Shown: positions 17,899 to 27,502, counted from the stretch's first letter. The stretch: DNA of 37,101 nt from Pseudomonas caricapapayae (GCF_001400735.1 NZ_LJPW01000114.1:1-37101); one strand, 5' to 3'. Notes: generated from the sequence alone by a model not told the origin. Program-made: numbers and translations.

Positions 17899-18949
17899 GT
17901 TCGTCTGGCCCTGGGTGTTTGCCTTGCTGCCCCTGCCGTGGCTGCTGCGCGCCCTGCTGCCTGTGGCCGACAGCGGCGAGCCTGCGCTCAAGGTCAGCTT
18001 TCTCAGTGAACTCGAAGGGCTGAGCGGACGGCGCGCCAAGGCCAATCTACCGGTCTGGAGACAGCGTGCACCTGTGGTGCTGATCTGGCTGTTGCTGCTG
18101 ATTGCTGCAGCGCGACCGCAATGGCTGGGCGAACCGCTACCGGTGGCTGCAAGTGGCCGCGATCTGCTGGTCGCGGTCGACGTGTCCGGCTCCATGGACT
18201 ACCCCGACATGCAGTGGAAAAGCGATGAAGTCAGCCGACTGGTGTTGGTGCAGCAGTTACTCGGTGATTTTCTGGAGGGCCGCAAGGGAGACCGGGTCGG
18301 CCTGATTCTGTTCGGCTCTCAGGCGTTCGTACAGGCACCGCTCACCTACGACAGGCGCACCGTGCGGGTCTGGCTCGACGAGGCGAAGATCGGCATTGCG
18401 GGCAAGAATACCGCGCTGGGCGATGCCATCGGCCTGGCTCTGAAACGCTTGCGTCTGCGCCCGGCCACCAGCCGCGTACTGGTGCTGGTAACCGATGGTG
18501 CCAACAACGCCGGTCAGATCGATCCGATTACCGCCGCACGTCTGGCTGCTGAAGAAGGCGTGAAAATCTATCCCATCGGCATCGGCTCGGACCCCGACAA
18601 GGACGCGCTGCAGAGCGTGCTTGGCCTCAATCCGAGCCTTGATCTGGACGAGCCGACGCTCAAGGAGATCGCCAGTCTCAGCGGCGGTCAGTATTTCCGG
18701 GCGCGCGACGGCGACCAGCTGGAAAAAATCCGCGCCACCCTGGATGGCCTGGAACCGGTTGCGCAGCAGCCCACCCAGGCGCGTCCGGCGCAAACGCTTT
18801 ATCAATGGCCGCTGGCGATAGCGCTGCTGCTGAGCGTGCTGCTGGTGCTGCGTGAACTGTGGCCGAACAACGCGCTGCAGCGCCTGCTGACTGTCATACG
18901 TTCCGTCAACTGGCGTGAGCGCATCCAGAGCCTGTGGAGGTCGCGATGA
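17891..18949 (+). CDS. batA: VWA-domain membrane protein (BatA-like)
   Basis: The 352-residue protein has two N-terminal hydrophobic segments (about 4-25 and 61-78), a von Willebrand factor A domain (about 92-280) and a C-terminal helix near 306-326. This is the BatA layout, with the VWA domain exposed to the periplasm or held at the membrane. The metal-ion-dependent adhesion site is complete: D97-V-S99-G-S101, the Thr in KNTALGDA, and the Asp in LVTDGANN. It should thus bind Mg2+ and a protein partner. It overlaps DUF4381 by 8 bases and the following VWA-TPR gene by 4 bases. The partner is likely one of the neighbouring proteins and the MoxR ATPase. Confidence 0.92.
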   Translation: MFEFVWPWVFALLPLPWLLRALLPVADSGEPALKVSFLSELEGLSGRRAKANLPVWRQRAPVVLIWLLLLIAAARPQWLGEPLPVAASGRDLLVAVDVSGSMDYPDMQWKSDEVSRLVLVQQLLGDFLEGRKGDRVGLILFGSQAFVQAPLTYDRRTVRVWLDEAKIGIAGKNTALGDAIGLALKRLRLRPATSRVLVLVTDGANNAGQIDPITAARLAAEEGVKIYPIGIGSDPDKDALQSVLGLNPSLDLDEPTLKEIASLSGGQYFRARDGDQLEKIRATLDGLEPVAQQPTQARPAQTLYQWPLAIALLLSVLLVLRELWPNNALQRLLTVIRSVNWRERIQSLWRSR

Positions 18950-20664
18950 TCGCCTCCCTGTGGCCGCACTGGTTTCGTCCGCAATGGCTGCTGATCTTGC
19001 CCTTGCTGGCGCTGCTGATCTGGCGACTCTGGCATCGGCAGAAACGCGCCGGACGCTGGCAAATGCTGCTGCCGACGCATTTTCATGCCGTGCTGCTCAA
19101 CGGCGGACGCGGCAGCAACAGCAAACTGCCGTGGGTCGCACTCGGACTGGCCTGGCTGCTGGCACTTTTCGCATTGCTCGGCCCCAGCTGGCAGCGCGTC
19201 GAACAGATCAGCCAGAAGCCGGTCGACCCGCTGGTGGTGATACTCGAACTCACTCCGCAGATGCTCGCCACCGACACCCCGCCCACCCGTCTGGAACAAG
19301 CGCGACGCAAGCTGCTGGACCTGTTGCAAAAACGCAGCGATGCGCAGACCGCCATCGTTGTCTACGCGGGCAGCGCGCACACGCTGGTGCCACTGTCCGA
19401 TGATCTGGTCACCAGCCATAACCTGCTGGAAGCCATCAGACCGTCGATCATGCCCATGACCGGCCAGCGTGCGGATCTGGCGGTCCAGAAAGCGCAACAC
19501 CTGCTGCAACAGGGCGCACTGGGCCAGGGGCGGATTCTGCTGATCACCTCGTCGCTGAGCGAGCAGGAGCGCCAGGGCATCCGTGCCGCGTTGCGCGGGC
19601 CGTCACCGCCGTTGCTGATCCTCGGCATCGGCACCGCCGAAGGCGCGCCGGTCATGCAGGAAAACGGCAGCCTGCTCAAGGACGATCAAGGCGCGATTCT
19701 GGTACCGCGCCTGGACAGCAGCGGTCTCAACGACTTCGCCGATCAGGTCGGCGGCAGCTATCGTCAGGCACGAGGCGATGAAGAAGACTTGCGCAGCCTT
19801 GGCCTGCTGGACAGCCCTCAACACATGAGCAGCGACGGACAGATCGTGCAACTCGATACCTGGGCAGACCAGGGCCACTGGTTCCTGCTCCCGCTGTTGC
19901 TGATCGCCGCCGTGGCCGGTCGGCGCGGATGGCTGTTCTGTCTGCCGCTGCTGTTCATGTTTCCGCAGAACAGCCAGGCGTTCGAGTTTCAGGACCTGTG
20001 GCTGCGTCCCGATCAACAGGGCCAGCGCCTGCTGGAGCAGCATCGACCGGCAGAGGCCGCGCTACGCTTCGAAGACCCGCGCTGGAAAGGCGTGGCGTTT
20101 TACCAGGCCGAAGACTACGTCAGCGCCGCCCGGCAGTTTGCCGAAGGCAACAGCGCCGCCGACCACTACAATCGCGGCAACGCCCTGGCGCGCAGTGGCG
20201 AGTTGGCGGCGGCACTGGATGCCTATGAGCAGGCTCTGGACCGCCAGCCCGAGTTTCCCGCTGCACAGAACAACCGGGCGCTGGTGCAAAACCTGCTGGA
20301 GCAGGCCGATGCCCAGAAGCCTGCACAGGATGAGCAGAACAAGGCCGACCAGGGCGAAGAAGGTCAGCAAGCGTCGCAGGACCCCGGCAGCAGCGCATCG
20401 CCAGCCGATCAGAACCCGTCCCGATCGGATCAGCCCGGCACCAGCGAAAGCCTGCCTCCGGACGCCAGCGGTCAGGCCACCTCAGGCGAATCGATGGACG
20501 ACGAGCCAACCACCCGTCCGCCGCTCCAGAACGCCGACAGCCCTATCACAGGCGAACGGCGTCAGGAGCTGGAACAGTGGCTGAGACAGATTCCGGATGA
20601 TCCGGGCGAACTGTTACGGCGCAAATTTCGCTACGAACAGCAACATCAGGAAAAAACCCGATGA
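18946..20664 (+). CDS. batB: VWA-TPR fusion protein (BatB/BatC-like) with degenerate MIDAS
   Basis: The 572-residue protein combines two N-terminal membrane segments (about 11-26 and 61-84), a VWA-like domain (about 95-290), another hydrophobic stretch near 305-330, and a TPR region around 400-455 (NRGNALARSGELAAALDAYEQAL). A low-complexity Gln/Asp/Ser/Pro tail follows, ending in a conserved basic helix. BatB and BatC, separate in some bacteria, appear fused here. The metal site is altered: E101-L-T103-P-Q105 replaces DxSxS, and ILLITSSLS lacks the usual Asp. Metal binding is therefore doubtful. The ATG at 18946 overlaps the preceding stop and has a GTGGAGG site; four bases overlap with batD. 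Confidence 0.88.
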   Translation: MIASLWPHWFRPQWLLILPLLALLIWRLWHRQKRAGRWQMLLPTHFHAVLLNGGRGSNSKLPWVALGLAWLLALFALLGPSWQRVEQISQKPVDPLVVILELTPQMLATDTPPTRLEQARRKLLDLLQKRSDAQTAIVVYAGSAHTLVPLSDDLVTSHNLLEAIRPSIMPMTGQRADLAVQKAQHLLQQGALGQGRILLITSSLSEQERQGIRAALRGPSPPLLILGIGTAEGAPVMQENGSLLKDDQGAILVPRLDSSGLNDFADQVGGSYRQARGDEEDLRSLGLLDSPQHMSSDGQIVQLDTWADQGHWFLLPLLLIAAVAGRRGWLFCLPLLFMFPQNSQAFEFQDLWLRPDQQGQRLLEQHRPAEAALRFEDPRWKGVAFYQAEDYVSAARQFAEGNSAADHYNRGNALARSGELAAALDAYEQALDRQPEFPAAQNNRALVQNLLEQADAQKPAQDEQNKADQGEEGQQASQDPGSSASPADQNPSRSDQPGTSESLPPDASGQATSGESMDDEPTTRPPLQNADSPITGERRQELEQWLRQIPDDPGELLRRKFRYEQQHQEKTR

Positions 20665-22316
20665 GTCGCGTGTACACCCTATTGATCGGCCTGCTGCTGA
20701 GCCTGATCAGCTTGTCGCTGCAGGCTGCGCAACTGACCGCCAGCGTTGATCGCACGCGCCTGAACGCGGGCGAAACCGTCGAGCTGACGCTGGAAACCGA
20801 CGATGTGACCCAGTTCGGCAAGCCGGACATGAGCGCTCTGGAGAGCAGCTTCGAGGTGCGCGACACGCGTCAGCTCAACAGCCTGAAAACGCTGGATGGC
20901 AGCAGCCAGGCCACCACTCGCTGGATCGTTACCCTGCTGCCTCGCGAAACCGGAAGCGTGTTGATTCCGTCGCTGCAACTGGGCGAGCTGAAAAGCCAGC
21001 CCCTCACGCTCCAGGTTCTGCAGAGCGAGCCTCAGGACCCAGGCAACCATCTGGCGTCCATCTTCATCGAAGCGAGCCTGGATCAGGACAGCGTGTATGT
21101 TCAGGCTCAGACGGTCCTGACACTGCGCGTCTACCACTCAGTGTCGCTGTTCGACGACAGCAGCCTGAGCCCTCTGCAAGTACCGGACGCAAGGGTCGAA
21201 AAGCTGGGCGATTCGCGCACTTACGAAAAACTGATCAACGGCGTGCGCCATGGCGTGATCGAGACACGCTACGCGATCTATCCGCAGCAGAGCGGCGTGT
21301 TGAAGATACCGGCGCAAGTGTTCAGTGCCACGCTGGTGCAGACGTCTGCCGAAGGTTCGCAGGGCCAGGAGGCCAATCCGTTCGGGCCGCAACCGGGACG
21401 ATCGGTGCGGGTCAAATCCGCCGAGGTCCCGCTGACCGTCAAACCCAAACCCGCCGACTACCCGGCCGATGTCCCGTGGCTGCCCGCGCGCAGTATCAGC
21501 CTTGAAGAAAACTGGAGCCCGGAACCCGGCACCACTCAGGTCGGAGATTCACTGACCCGAACCCTCATACTCAAGGCCGAAGGGCTGGCTGGCGCGCAGT
21601 TGCCGCCGTTGCCGGCCACCGAAGTGCCTGGCCTGAGGCGTTACCCGGACCAGCCACAACTGCGCAACCTGCCCAGCGAACGCGGCCTGATCGGTACACG
21701 CGAAGAACGCGAGGCACTGGTGCCGGGCCGTGCCGGGGCAATCGACCTGCCTGCCGTCGAAGTGACCTGGTGGAATACCCGCGAAGATCATCTGGAACAC
21801 ACCAGCCTGGCTGCCCGCACCCTGAAGATCAGCAACAATCCCGGCCTGGCAGTGGACACACCGGTGAGCAACGATACGGGCGTGACCGTGATCGGCCCGC
21901 CGGTCTGGCCGTGGCAACTGAGTACCCTCTTGCTGGCCTGCACCACCTTTTACGGCTTCGCCCTGTGGTGGCGGGCCCGTGGACAGCCGGCAGTCGCCCG
22001 GACCGTGCAGACCGGGCCAAGCCCGCGTAGCGTACTGGACGACCTCAAGCGCGCCTGTCTGGCCAACGACCCTCAGGGCACCCGTCAGGCACTCGACGCC
22101 TGGGCACGCCAGCAGCCGGAAACCCTGGCTGAAATGGCAGCGCGTTTCGTACCGCTGTCAGATGCGCTGGATGGTCTGAACGGCGCGCTGTACAGCGAAA
22201 CCGGCAAGCTGTGGCTGGGGGAAGACCTCTGGCGCGCCGTGCGCAAGTTGCCCGCCGCCGAACATATTCAGGACCCGGCAGGTGATGCCGGGTTGCCGCC
22301 GCTGTATCCCAAGTGA
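20661..22316 (+). CDS. batD: BatD-like periplasmic/membrane protein
   Basis: The 551-residue protein starts with a signal peptide (about 1-22, ending LQAAQ). It then has a large beta-rich periplasmic region with repeated immunoglobulin-like segments (LTASVDRTRLNAGETVELTL at the start). One membrane helix follows near residues 413-435 (LLACTTFYGFALWW), with a helical cytoplasmic tail of about 115 residues. This is the standard BatD architecture and length. It closes the MoxR/Bat operon, overlapping the VWA-TPR gene at ATGA (20661-20664). sbcD starts 42 bases later in the same direction, so read-through is possible. The biochemical role of BatD is unknown; a scaffold for the VWA proteins is the usual suggestion. 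Confidence 0.9.
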   Translation: MSRVYTLLIGLLLSLISLSLQAAQLTASVDRTRLNAGETVELTLETDDVTQFGKPDMSALESSFEVRDTRQLNSLKTLDGSSQATTRWIVTLLPRETGSVLIPSLQLGELKSQPLTLQVLQSEPQDPGNHLASIFIEASLDQDSVYVQAQTVLTLRVYHSVSLFDDSSLSPLQVPDARVEKLGDSRTYEKLINGVRHGVIETRYAIYPQQSGVLKIPAQVFSATLVQTSAEGSQGQEANPFGPQPGRSVRVKSAEVPLTVKPKPADYPADVPWLPARSISLEENWSPEPGTTQVGDSLTRTLILKAEGLAGAQLPPLPATEVPGLRRYPDQPQLRNLPSERGLIGTREEREALVPGRAGAIDLPAVEVTWWNTREDHLEHTSLAARTLKISNNPGLAVDTPVSNDTGVTVIGPPVWPWQLSTLLLACTTFYGFALWWRARGQPAVARTVQTGPSPRSVLDDLKRACLANDPQGTRQALDAWARQQPETLAEMAARFVPLSDALDGLNGALYSETGKLWLGEDLWRAVRKLPAAEHIQDPAGDAGLPPLYPK

Positions 22317-22358
22317 GGATACGGCTCCGGCAACACCTCTACACGACAAGGTAAACCA

Positions 22359-23603
22359 ATGCGTCTGTTTCACACCTCTGACTGGCATCTGGGTCAGAAC
22401 CTGCATGGTCAGGAAAGGGATTTCGAACACGCCTGCTTTCTGACCTGGCTGCTGGCCCGTCTGGCCGAACGAAAACCTGATGTCCTGTTGATTGCGGGCG
22501 ACATATTCGACACGGTCAACCCGCCGGTCAAAGCGCAGGAACGCCTGTACGACTTCATCGTCAACGCCCACGAGCGGCAGCCGCTGCTGACCATCGTGAT
22601 GATCGCGGGCAATCATGACTCCGGCTCGCGTATCGAGCTGCCCGCGCCGCTGATGCGCCGTTTGCGTACCCACGCCCTGGGCAGAGTGATGTGGCTGGAC
22701 GATGGCGTGCTGGATGCCGAACGTCTGCTGCTGCCGTTGCCAGACGCCGAAGGGCATATCAAAGCCTGGTGCCTGGCGCTACCCTTCCTGCGCCCCGCCG
22801 AAGTCACCGGCCCGACGCTTGGGGATGACTACCTGCGCGGAATCGGTCGAGTGCATGAGCTGCTGATCGAGGCAGCCAACCGCAAACGCCAGCCAGGTCA
22901 GGCTTTGATCGCCATCAGCCACGCCCACATGGCAGGCGGATCGGTCTCGGAAGACTCCGAGCGCAGCCTGATCATCGGCAATGCCGAAGCGTTGCCTGCC
23001 AGCCTGTTCGGGCCGAGCATCACCTATGTCGCGCTTGGCCACCTGCACAAACCGCAGCGGGTCAACGGTGAGGAGCGCATTCGCTACAGCGGTTCGCCGA
23101 TTCCACTGTCATTTTCGGAAATCGGCTACCAGCACCAGATTCTCGAGATCAACTGCGACGGCGAAACGCTGACCAGCGTCGAGCCTTGCCTGATCCCCCG
23201 CGCTGTGAACCTGCAACGCCTGGGGCCTGCACCGTTGGCCGACTTGCTGGTGCAGCTCAAGGCATTGCCGGACATCGACTTGCTCGCCGACCCGGATCGT
23301 CAGCCCTGGCTGGAAGTCCGTGTGCGCCTGGATGAGCCACAACCGGATCTGCGCAACCAGATCGAGGCTGCGTTGCAAGGCAAAGCCGTGCGGCTGGTGC
23401 GCATCGGTGCCGAATATGCCGGCAAAGGCAGTGCCGACGGCAACGAGGGTGAGGCCGGGCTGATCGAACTGGACCAGCTTACGCCTCAGGAATTGTTCAG
23501 CCGTGCCTGGCAGGACAACTTCGGCAGCGAGGTCGACGAACAGACGCTGACCGATTTCGCCACGCTGCTGCGTGAAGTCCAGCAGGAGAGCGAACAACCA
23601 TGA
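22359..23603 (+). CDS. sbcD: Exonuclease SbcCD, nuclease subunit D
   Basis: SbcD is the Mre11-type Mn-dependent nuclease of the SbcCD complex, which cleaves DNA hairpins and removes blocked ends. The 414-residue product has all phosphoesterase motifs: D8 and H10 (SDWHLG), D48 (AGDIFD), N85-H86 (AGNHD), a His in ISHAH and GHLH near residue 229. The C-terminal capping and SbcC-binding domain follows. An AAGG ribosome site precedes the ATG at 22359. The last four bases overlap sbcC (ATGA), typical of these coupled genes. In a genome with many palindromic repeats, as seen here, the hairpin nuclease has obvious substrates. Confidence 0.96.
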   Translation: MRLFHTSDWHLGQNLHGQERDFEHACFLTWLLARLAERKPDVLLIAGDIFDTVNPPVKAQERLYDFIVNAHERQPLLTIVMIAGNHDSGSRIELPAPLMRRLRTHALGRVMWLDDGVLDAERLLLPLPDAEGHIKAWCLALPFLRPAEVTGPTLGDDYLRGIGRVHELLIEAANRKRQPGQALIAISHAHMAGGSVSEDSERSLIIGNAEALPASLFGPSITYVALGHLHKPQRVNGEERIRYSGSPIPLSFSEIGYQHQILEINCDGETLTSVEPCLIPRAVNLQRLGPAPLADLLVQLKALPDIDLLADPDRQPWLEVRVRLDEPQPDLRNQIEAALQGKAVRLVRIGAEYAGKGSADGNEGEAGLIELDQLTPQELFSRAWQDNFGSEVDEQTLTDFATLLREVQQESEQP

Positions 23604-26600
23604 AAATTCTTGCCATTCGCCTGAAAAACCTCGCCTCGCTGGCCGGACCGTTTGAAATTGATTTCACTGCCGAGCCGCTGGCCAGCGCCGGACTGTTCGC
23701 AATCACCGGCCCGACCGGCGCAGGCAAAAGCACCCTGCTCGATGCCTTGTGCCTGGCGCTGTTCGGAGCGATTCCGCGGTTGAGCAATATCGGTCAGTCC
23801 AAGGTCCCGGACATCGACGGCGACATCACCACCAGCGACCCGCGCACGCTGTTGCGCCGTGGCACCGGCAGCGGTTACGCCGAGGTAGACTTCATCGGCA
23901 TCGATCAGCGGCGTTATCGCGCCCGTTGGGAAACCAACCGCGCGCGCGACAACGCGACCAAAAAACTGCAGGCCAGCCGCCAGACCCTGACCGATCTGGA
24001 CAGCGAGCAGGTGCTCAGCAATCAGAGCAAGCGTGAATTCGAGCAACTGGTCGAAAGCCGCCTGGGTCTTAACTTCGAGCAGTTCACCCGTGCCGTGATG
24101 CTCGCCCAGAGCGAGTTCAGCGCCTTCCTCAAGGCCGACGACAAGGAACGCAGCGAACTGCTGGAAAAACTGACCAACACTGCCATCTACAGCCAGCTCG
24201 GACGGCGCGCCTACAGCAAGAGCAAAGAAGCTGAAGACGCCCTGAAAACCCTGACCGCGCAGGCCAGCAACATCATCCCGCTGGCCCCGGAGCTGCTGGC
24301 CGAACTCGAGCAGCGCCTAAGTGATGCGCAGCAGCAGCTCAAGGCCCGTCAGGCGCAGCAACGGCGACTGGAAATCAAACAGCAGTGGCTGATCGAACTG
24401 CATCGCTTGCGTGACGAACAGCTCGCTGCTCAAGAAGCGCTCAGCGCAGCCCAACAGAGGTGGGACGATCAGAGCGAGGCACGTCAGACCCTCGGTCAGC
24501 TGGAACGCCTGGGGCCACAACGCCATCGGTTCGCACGCAGGGACACGCTGAACGCCCAGCTCAACCCGCTGGCAGAACAGATTCGCCAGCATCGGCAACA
24601 GCAGACTTCGTTACAAGATCAGCAGCAACAACTGGAAACCCGCCGTACTCAGGCGCAGACCAGCCTGCTCGACGCCCAGCAAGCCCACAGCGGCGCAAAA
24701 CCGCTGTTGCAGCAGGCTTTTGACGTACAGAACACCCTAAACCACCTGGCCCGGGAGCTGGCCAAAGCGTCCGACCTGCACCAGCAAAGCGGGCAGCTCT
24801 GCGCTCAGGGCCACGCCAGCCTGCAAACCCTGCTCGACCAGCAGCAACAGGTGACCATACGCCTTGAGCGCATTGCCGAACAATTGCAGCGCAGTGACGA
24901 CCTGGCACCGCTGGCCCAGACCTGGAGCGCATGGCGTGACCGGCTGAAATCCCTGACCCTGATCGCCAATCGCCTCAAGCACGGGCAGAGTGAACTGCCC
25001 GCGCTCCAGCAACGTGCCAGTGCTGCCGAGCAACAATTGACCGAACAGCGTAACGCTCTGGAACTGCTGTACCGCGAAGCCGACTGCGAAGTGGAGGCCG
25101 TGACCGAGCAGGTGCAGATTCTCGGCAGTCTGTTGCAGGACAACCGCAAGCAACAACGCGCCTTCGAAGAGCTGGCCCGTCTGTGGGCCAGCCAGCAGGA
25201 GGTCGACCGGCAGCTTGCCGATCTGGCGCAGCAGCAACAAGGCGCTCAGCAGCAACGCGAACAACTCAATAGCGAAGGCATTCGCGTTCGTGACGAACTG
25301 ACCGTTGCCGAGCAGACCCTGACCGTCACCCGACAACTGCTGGAGCGTCAGCGTCTGGCCCGCAGCGCCAGCGTCGAGGAATTGAGTGTCCAGTTGCAGG
25401 ACGACCAGCCCTGCCCGGTCTGCGGCAGCCTCGAACATCCCTGGCATCAGCCGGAAGCGTTATTGCAAAGCCTCACACAGCACGACGACAACGAGCAGGC
25501 CAGCGCGCAGAAAGCGGTGGACCATCTGACCGAACAGCGCAATCAATTGCGCGAACAGGTTGGCGGCGTGATCGCCCGCCAGAAAGAGCTGCTTCGCCAG
25601 CACGAGCAGCTTACCCAGCGTCATCAAGCCCTGGCCCCGGACCTCGCATCTCACCCCCTTGCCGCTCAATTGCTCGACCGCGACACCGGCAAGCGTGACG
25701 GCTGGCTGAGCCAGCAGTTGAGTCAACTGAACCAGGTCATTACCCGTGACGAGCAACGCCAGGAAGCCTTGCTGACCTTGCAGAAAGACGCTGCCCGCCT
25801 GCAACAGCAACTTCAGGCAGCGAGTGAAGCCAGCCAGACCGCTGCGGGCCATGTTACCGAGCAGCTAAAGCAACTGAAGGCCGACGAGCAGCGGCTGGAA
25901 GAAGAACTGACGGCATTCACGCCACTGGTATCACCCCAGGTGCTTGAAGGGCTGCGCAGTGACGCATCGGCGACGGTGATGCAGCTTGAGCAGCAGGTGA
26001 CCCAGCGTCTCGATCAACTGGAGCAGCAACACGAAGAGCAGCAGGAACAAACCGAGCGCCAGCAGAAGATCGAGAAGCAGCAGGCGGAGCAGCAGACTCG
26101 CCTGCACCGCCAGACCGAACTGGCGCAAGAAGTCACCCGGCTCGACGAACAGCAGCAAGCCAGCCAGCAGACACTTGCCGGACTGCTCGGCGAGCACGCT
26201 ACGGCGGAGCAATGGCAGCAGACCCTGGAGCAGACCACAGAGCAGGCCAGACAGGCTGAAAGCTCGGCGGCACAGGCTCTTCAGGATATCCATGACCAGT
26301 TGGTACAACGGGTTGCCGAACTCAAGTCAGGGCAGCAGCAACAACAGTCCTTGCAGCAGGAACTGGCTGAACTTGATGTACAGATCAGCGAATGGCGCGG
26401 CCAGCATCCAGAACTGGACGATGCGGCGCTCGACAGGTTGCTGACTTACGATGACGCGCATGTCGAGCAACTGCGCCTGCAACTCACTAGCACCGACAAA
26501 GCGCTGGAGCAGGCAAAAGTGTTGCTGCACGAACGCGATCAGCGCCTGCAACAGCACCAGGCTCAACACGCTGATGAAGGCGACAGTGCGCAAATGACAG

Positions 26601-27244
26601 CCGCGCTGCAACAGGCTAATGAACAGTCGGCACTCGGCGAACAGCATTGCGCCGATCTACGCGCAGAGCTCAGCGAGGATCAGCGCCGCCGCAACGCCAA
26701 CAGCGAGTTGCAGGCGCGCATCGCCGAAGCCAACGGCGAATACCTGCGCTGGGCGCGTCTGGCGTCGCTGATCGGCTCGGCTGAAGGTGACAGGTTCCGC
26801 AAGATCGCCCAGGCCTACAACCTCGACCTGCTGGTTCATCACGCCAACGCCCAACTCCGCCAACTGGTGCGCCGCTACCGCCTGAAACGCGGCGGCAGCG
26901 TGCTCGGCCTGCTGGTCATGGACACCGAAATGGGCGACGAACTGCGTTCGGTTCACTCGCTGTCCGGCGGGGAAACCTTCCTTGTCTCGCTGGCACTGGC
27001 GCTGGGCCTCGCCTCGATGGCTTCCAGCACCTTGCGCATCGAGTCACTGTTCATCGACGAAGGTTTCGGCAGCCTCGACCCCGAGTCACTGCAACTGGCA
27101 ATGGACGCACTGGACGGCTTGCAGGCGCAGGGCCGCAAGGTCGGCGTGATCTCACACGTACAGGAAATGCATGAGCGGATCCCGGTGCAGATCAAGGTGC
27201 GTCGTCAGGGCAATGGGTTGAGCACAATCGAGGTGGGTAGCTGA
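23600..27244 (+). CDS. sbcC: Exonuclease SbcCD, ATPase subunit C
   Basis: SbcC is the Rad50/SMC-like ATPase of the complex. The 1214-residue protein has Walker A GPTGAGKST at 37-45, two very long coiled-coil arms and a zinc hook CPVC (605-608) at the midpoint. At the C-terminus come the ABC signature LSGGETFLVSLALALGLA and Walker B SLFIDEGFGSLDPES. The arms are unusually rich in Gln (runs such as QQQQ), which gives CAG/CAA-rich DNA. E. coli SbcC has 1048 residues, so the arms here are longer, as is usual in Pseudomonas. Start and coupling come from the ATGA overlap with sbcD. Confidence 0.96.
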   Translation: MKILAIRLKNLASLAGPFEIDFTAEPLASAGLFAITGPTGAGKSTLLDALCLALFGAIPRLSNIGQSKVPDIDGDITTSDPRTLLRRGTGSGYAEVDFIGIDQRRYRARWETNRARDNATKKLQASRQTLTDLDSEQVLSNQSKREFEQLVESRLGLNFEQFTRAVMLAQSEFSAFLKADDKERSELLEKLTNTAIYSQLGRRAYSKSKEAEDALKTLTAQASNIIPLAPELLAELEQRLSDAQQQLKARQAQQRRLEIKQQWLIELHRLRDEQLAAQEALSAAQQRWDDQSEARQTLGQLERLGPQRHRFARRDTLNAQLNPLAEQIRQHRQQQTSLQDQQQQLETRRTQAQTSLLDAQQAHSGAKPLLQQAFDVQNTLNHLARELAKASDLHQQSGQLCAQGHASLQTLLDQQQQVTIRLERIAEQLQRSDDLAPLAQTWSAWRDRLKSLTLIANRLKHGQSELPALQQRASAAEQQLTEQRNALELLYREADCEVEAVTEQVQILGSLLQDNRKQQRAFEELARLWASQQEVDRQLADLAQQQQGAQQQREQLNSEGIRVRDELTVAEQTLTVTRQLLERQRLARSASVEELSVQLQDDQPCPVCGSLEHPWHQPEALLQSLTQHDDNEQASAQKAVDHLTEQRNQLREQVGGVIARQKELLRQHEQLTQRHQALAPDLASHPLAAQLLDRDTGKRDGWLSQQLSQLNQVITRDEQRQEALLTLQKDAARLQQQLQAASEASQTAAGHVTEQLKQLKADEQRLEEELTAFTPLVSPQVLEGLRSDASATVMQLEQQVTQRLDQLEQQHEEQQEQTERQQKIEKQQAEQQTRLHRQTELAQEVTRLDEQQQASQQTLAGLLGEHATAEQWQQTLEQTTEQARQAESSAAQALQDIHDQLVQRVAELKSGQQQQQSLQQELAELDVQISEWRGQHPELDDAALDRLLTYDDAHVEQLRLQLTSTDKALEQAKVLLHERDQRLQQHQAQHADEGDSAQMTAALQQANEQSALGEQHCADLRAELSEDQRRRNANSELQARIAEANGEYLRWARLASLIGSAEGDRFRKIAQAYNLDLLVHHANAQLRQLVRRYRLKRGGSVLGLLVMDTEMGDELRSVHSLSGGETFLVSLALALGLASMASSTLRIESLFIDEGFGSLDPESLQLAMDALDGLQAQGRKVGVISHVQEMHERIPVQIKVRRQGNGLSTIEVGS

Positions 27245-27250
27245 GAGACC

Positions 27251-27304
27251 TGTGACGCTGAGTGTCACAAACGGCATTCCCCCGCTGGAGCGTGAGGACC
27301 GACA
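27251..27304 (-). repeat. Dispersed double-hairpin repeat, copy B
   Basis: This is a degenerate copy in minus orientation, starting 6 bases after the sbcC stop. The hairpin tgtgac/gtcaca (27251-27256, 27264-27269) corresponds to the second hairpin of copy A. The part with aacggcattccc matches the linker of copy E at 37032-37083. It abuts copy C in inverted orientation. Confidence 0.6.
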
Positions 27305-27306
27305 AT

Positions 27307-27365
27307 CTCGACTATCGTGCGGCGCTCCGCGTCGCACGATAGTTCTGGACGCTCTGCGTCCTGTC
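27307..27365 (+). repeat. Dispersed double-hairpin repeat, copy C
   Basis: This plus-orientation copy has an extended first hairpin, with arms around ctatcgtgcg and cgcacgatag enclosing gcgctccgcg, and a second hairpin ggacgctctgcgtcc (27349-27363 region). With copy B it forms an inverted dimer immediately downstream of sbcC and may serve as a transcript end. Confidence 0.7.
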
Positions 27366-27387
27366 TTGAATGCGCCACCGCCATCAG

Positions 27388-27488
27388 CGCTTTCGCGAAC
27401 AGGCTCGCCTGACATTCCGTGCATGGTCTGCCGCGCAGTGGGCAGTAAGTCGCAGGGACCTGTGTGGGCGAACATGCTCGCGAAAGCG
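27388..27488. repeat. REP pair (REPIN-like) downstream of sbcC
   Basis: Two inverted 22-base units, 27388-27409 and 27467-27488, match at 19 of 22 positions after reverse complementing. Both contain ctttcgcga/tcgcgaaag, and both fit the common Pseudomonas REP sequence containing gctcgcgaa. A 57-base spacer separates them. This is the architecture of REPINs, which are mobilised by RAYT transposases. No RAYT gene is in this window. Confidence 0.75.
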
Positions 27489-27502
27489 TGACGGCTAATG
27501 AA

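Noticed and set aside
18946..20664. A frameshift splitting BatB and BatC
   Set aside because: The frame is continuous from VWA to TPR with no break in sense, so this is a genuine fusion.
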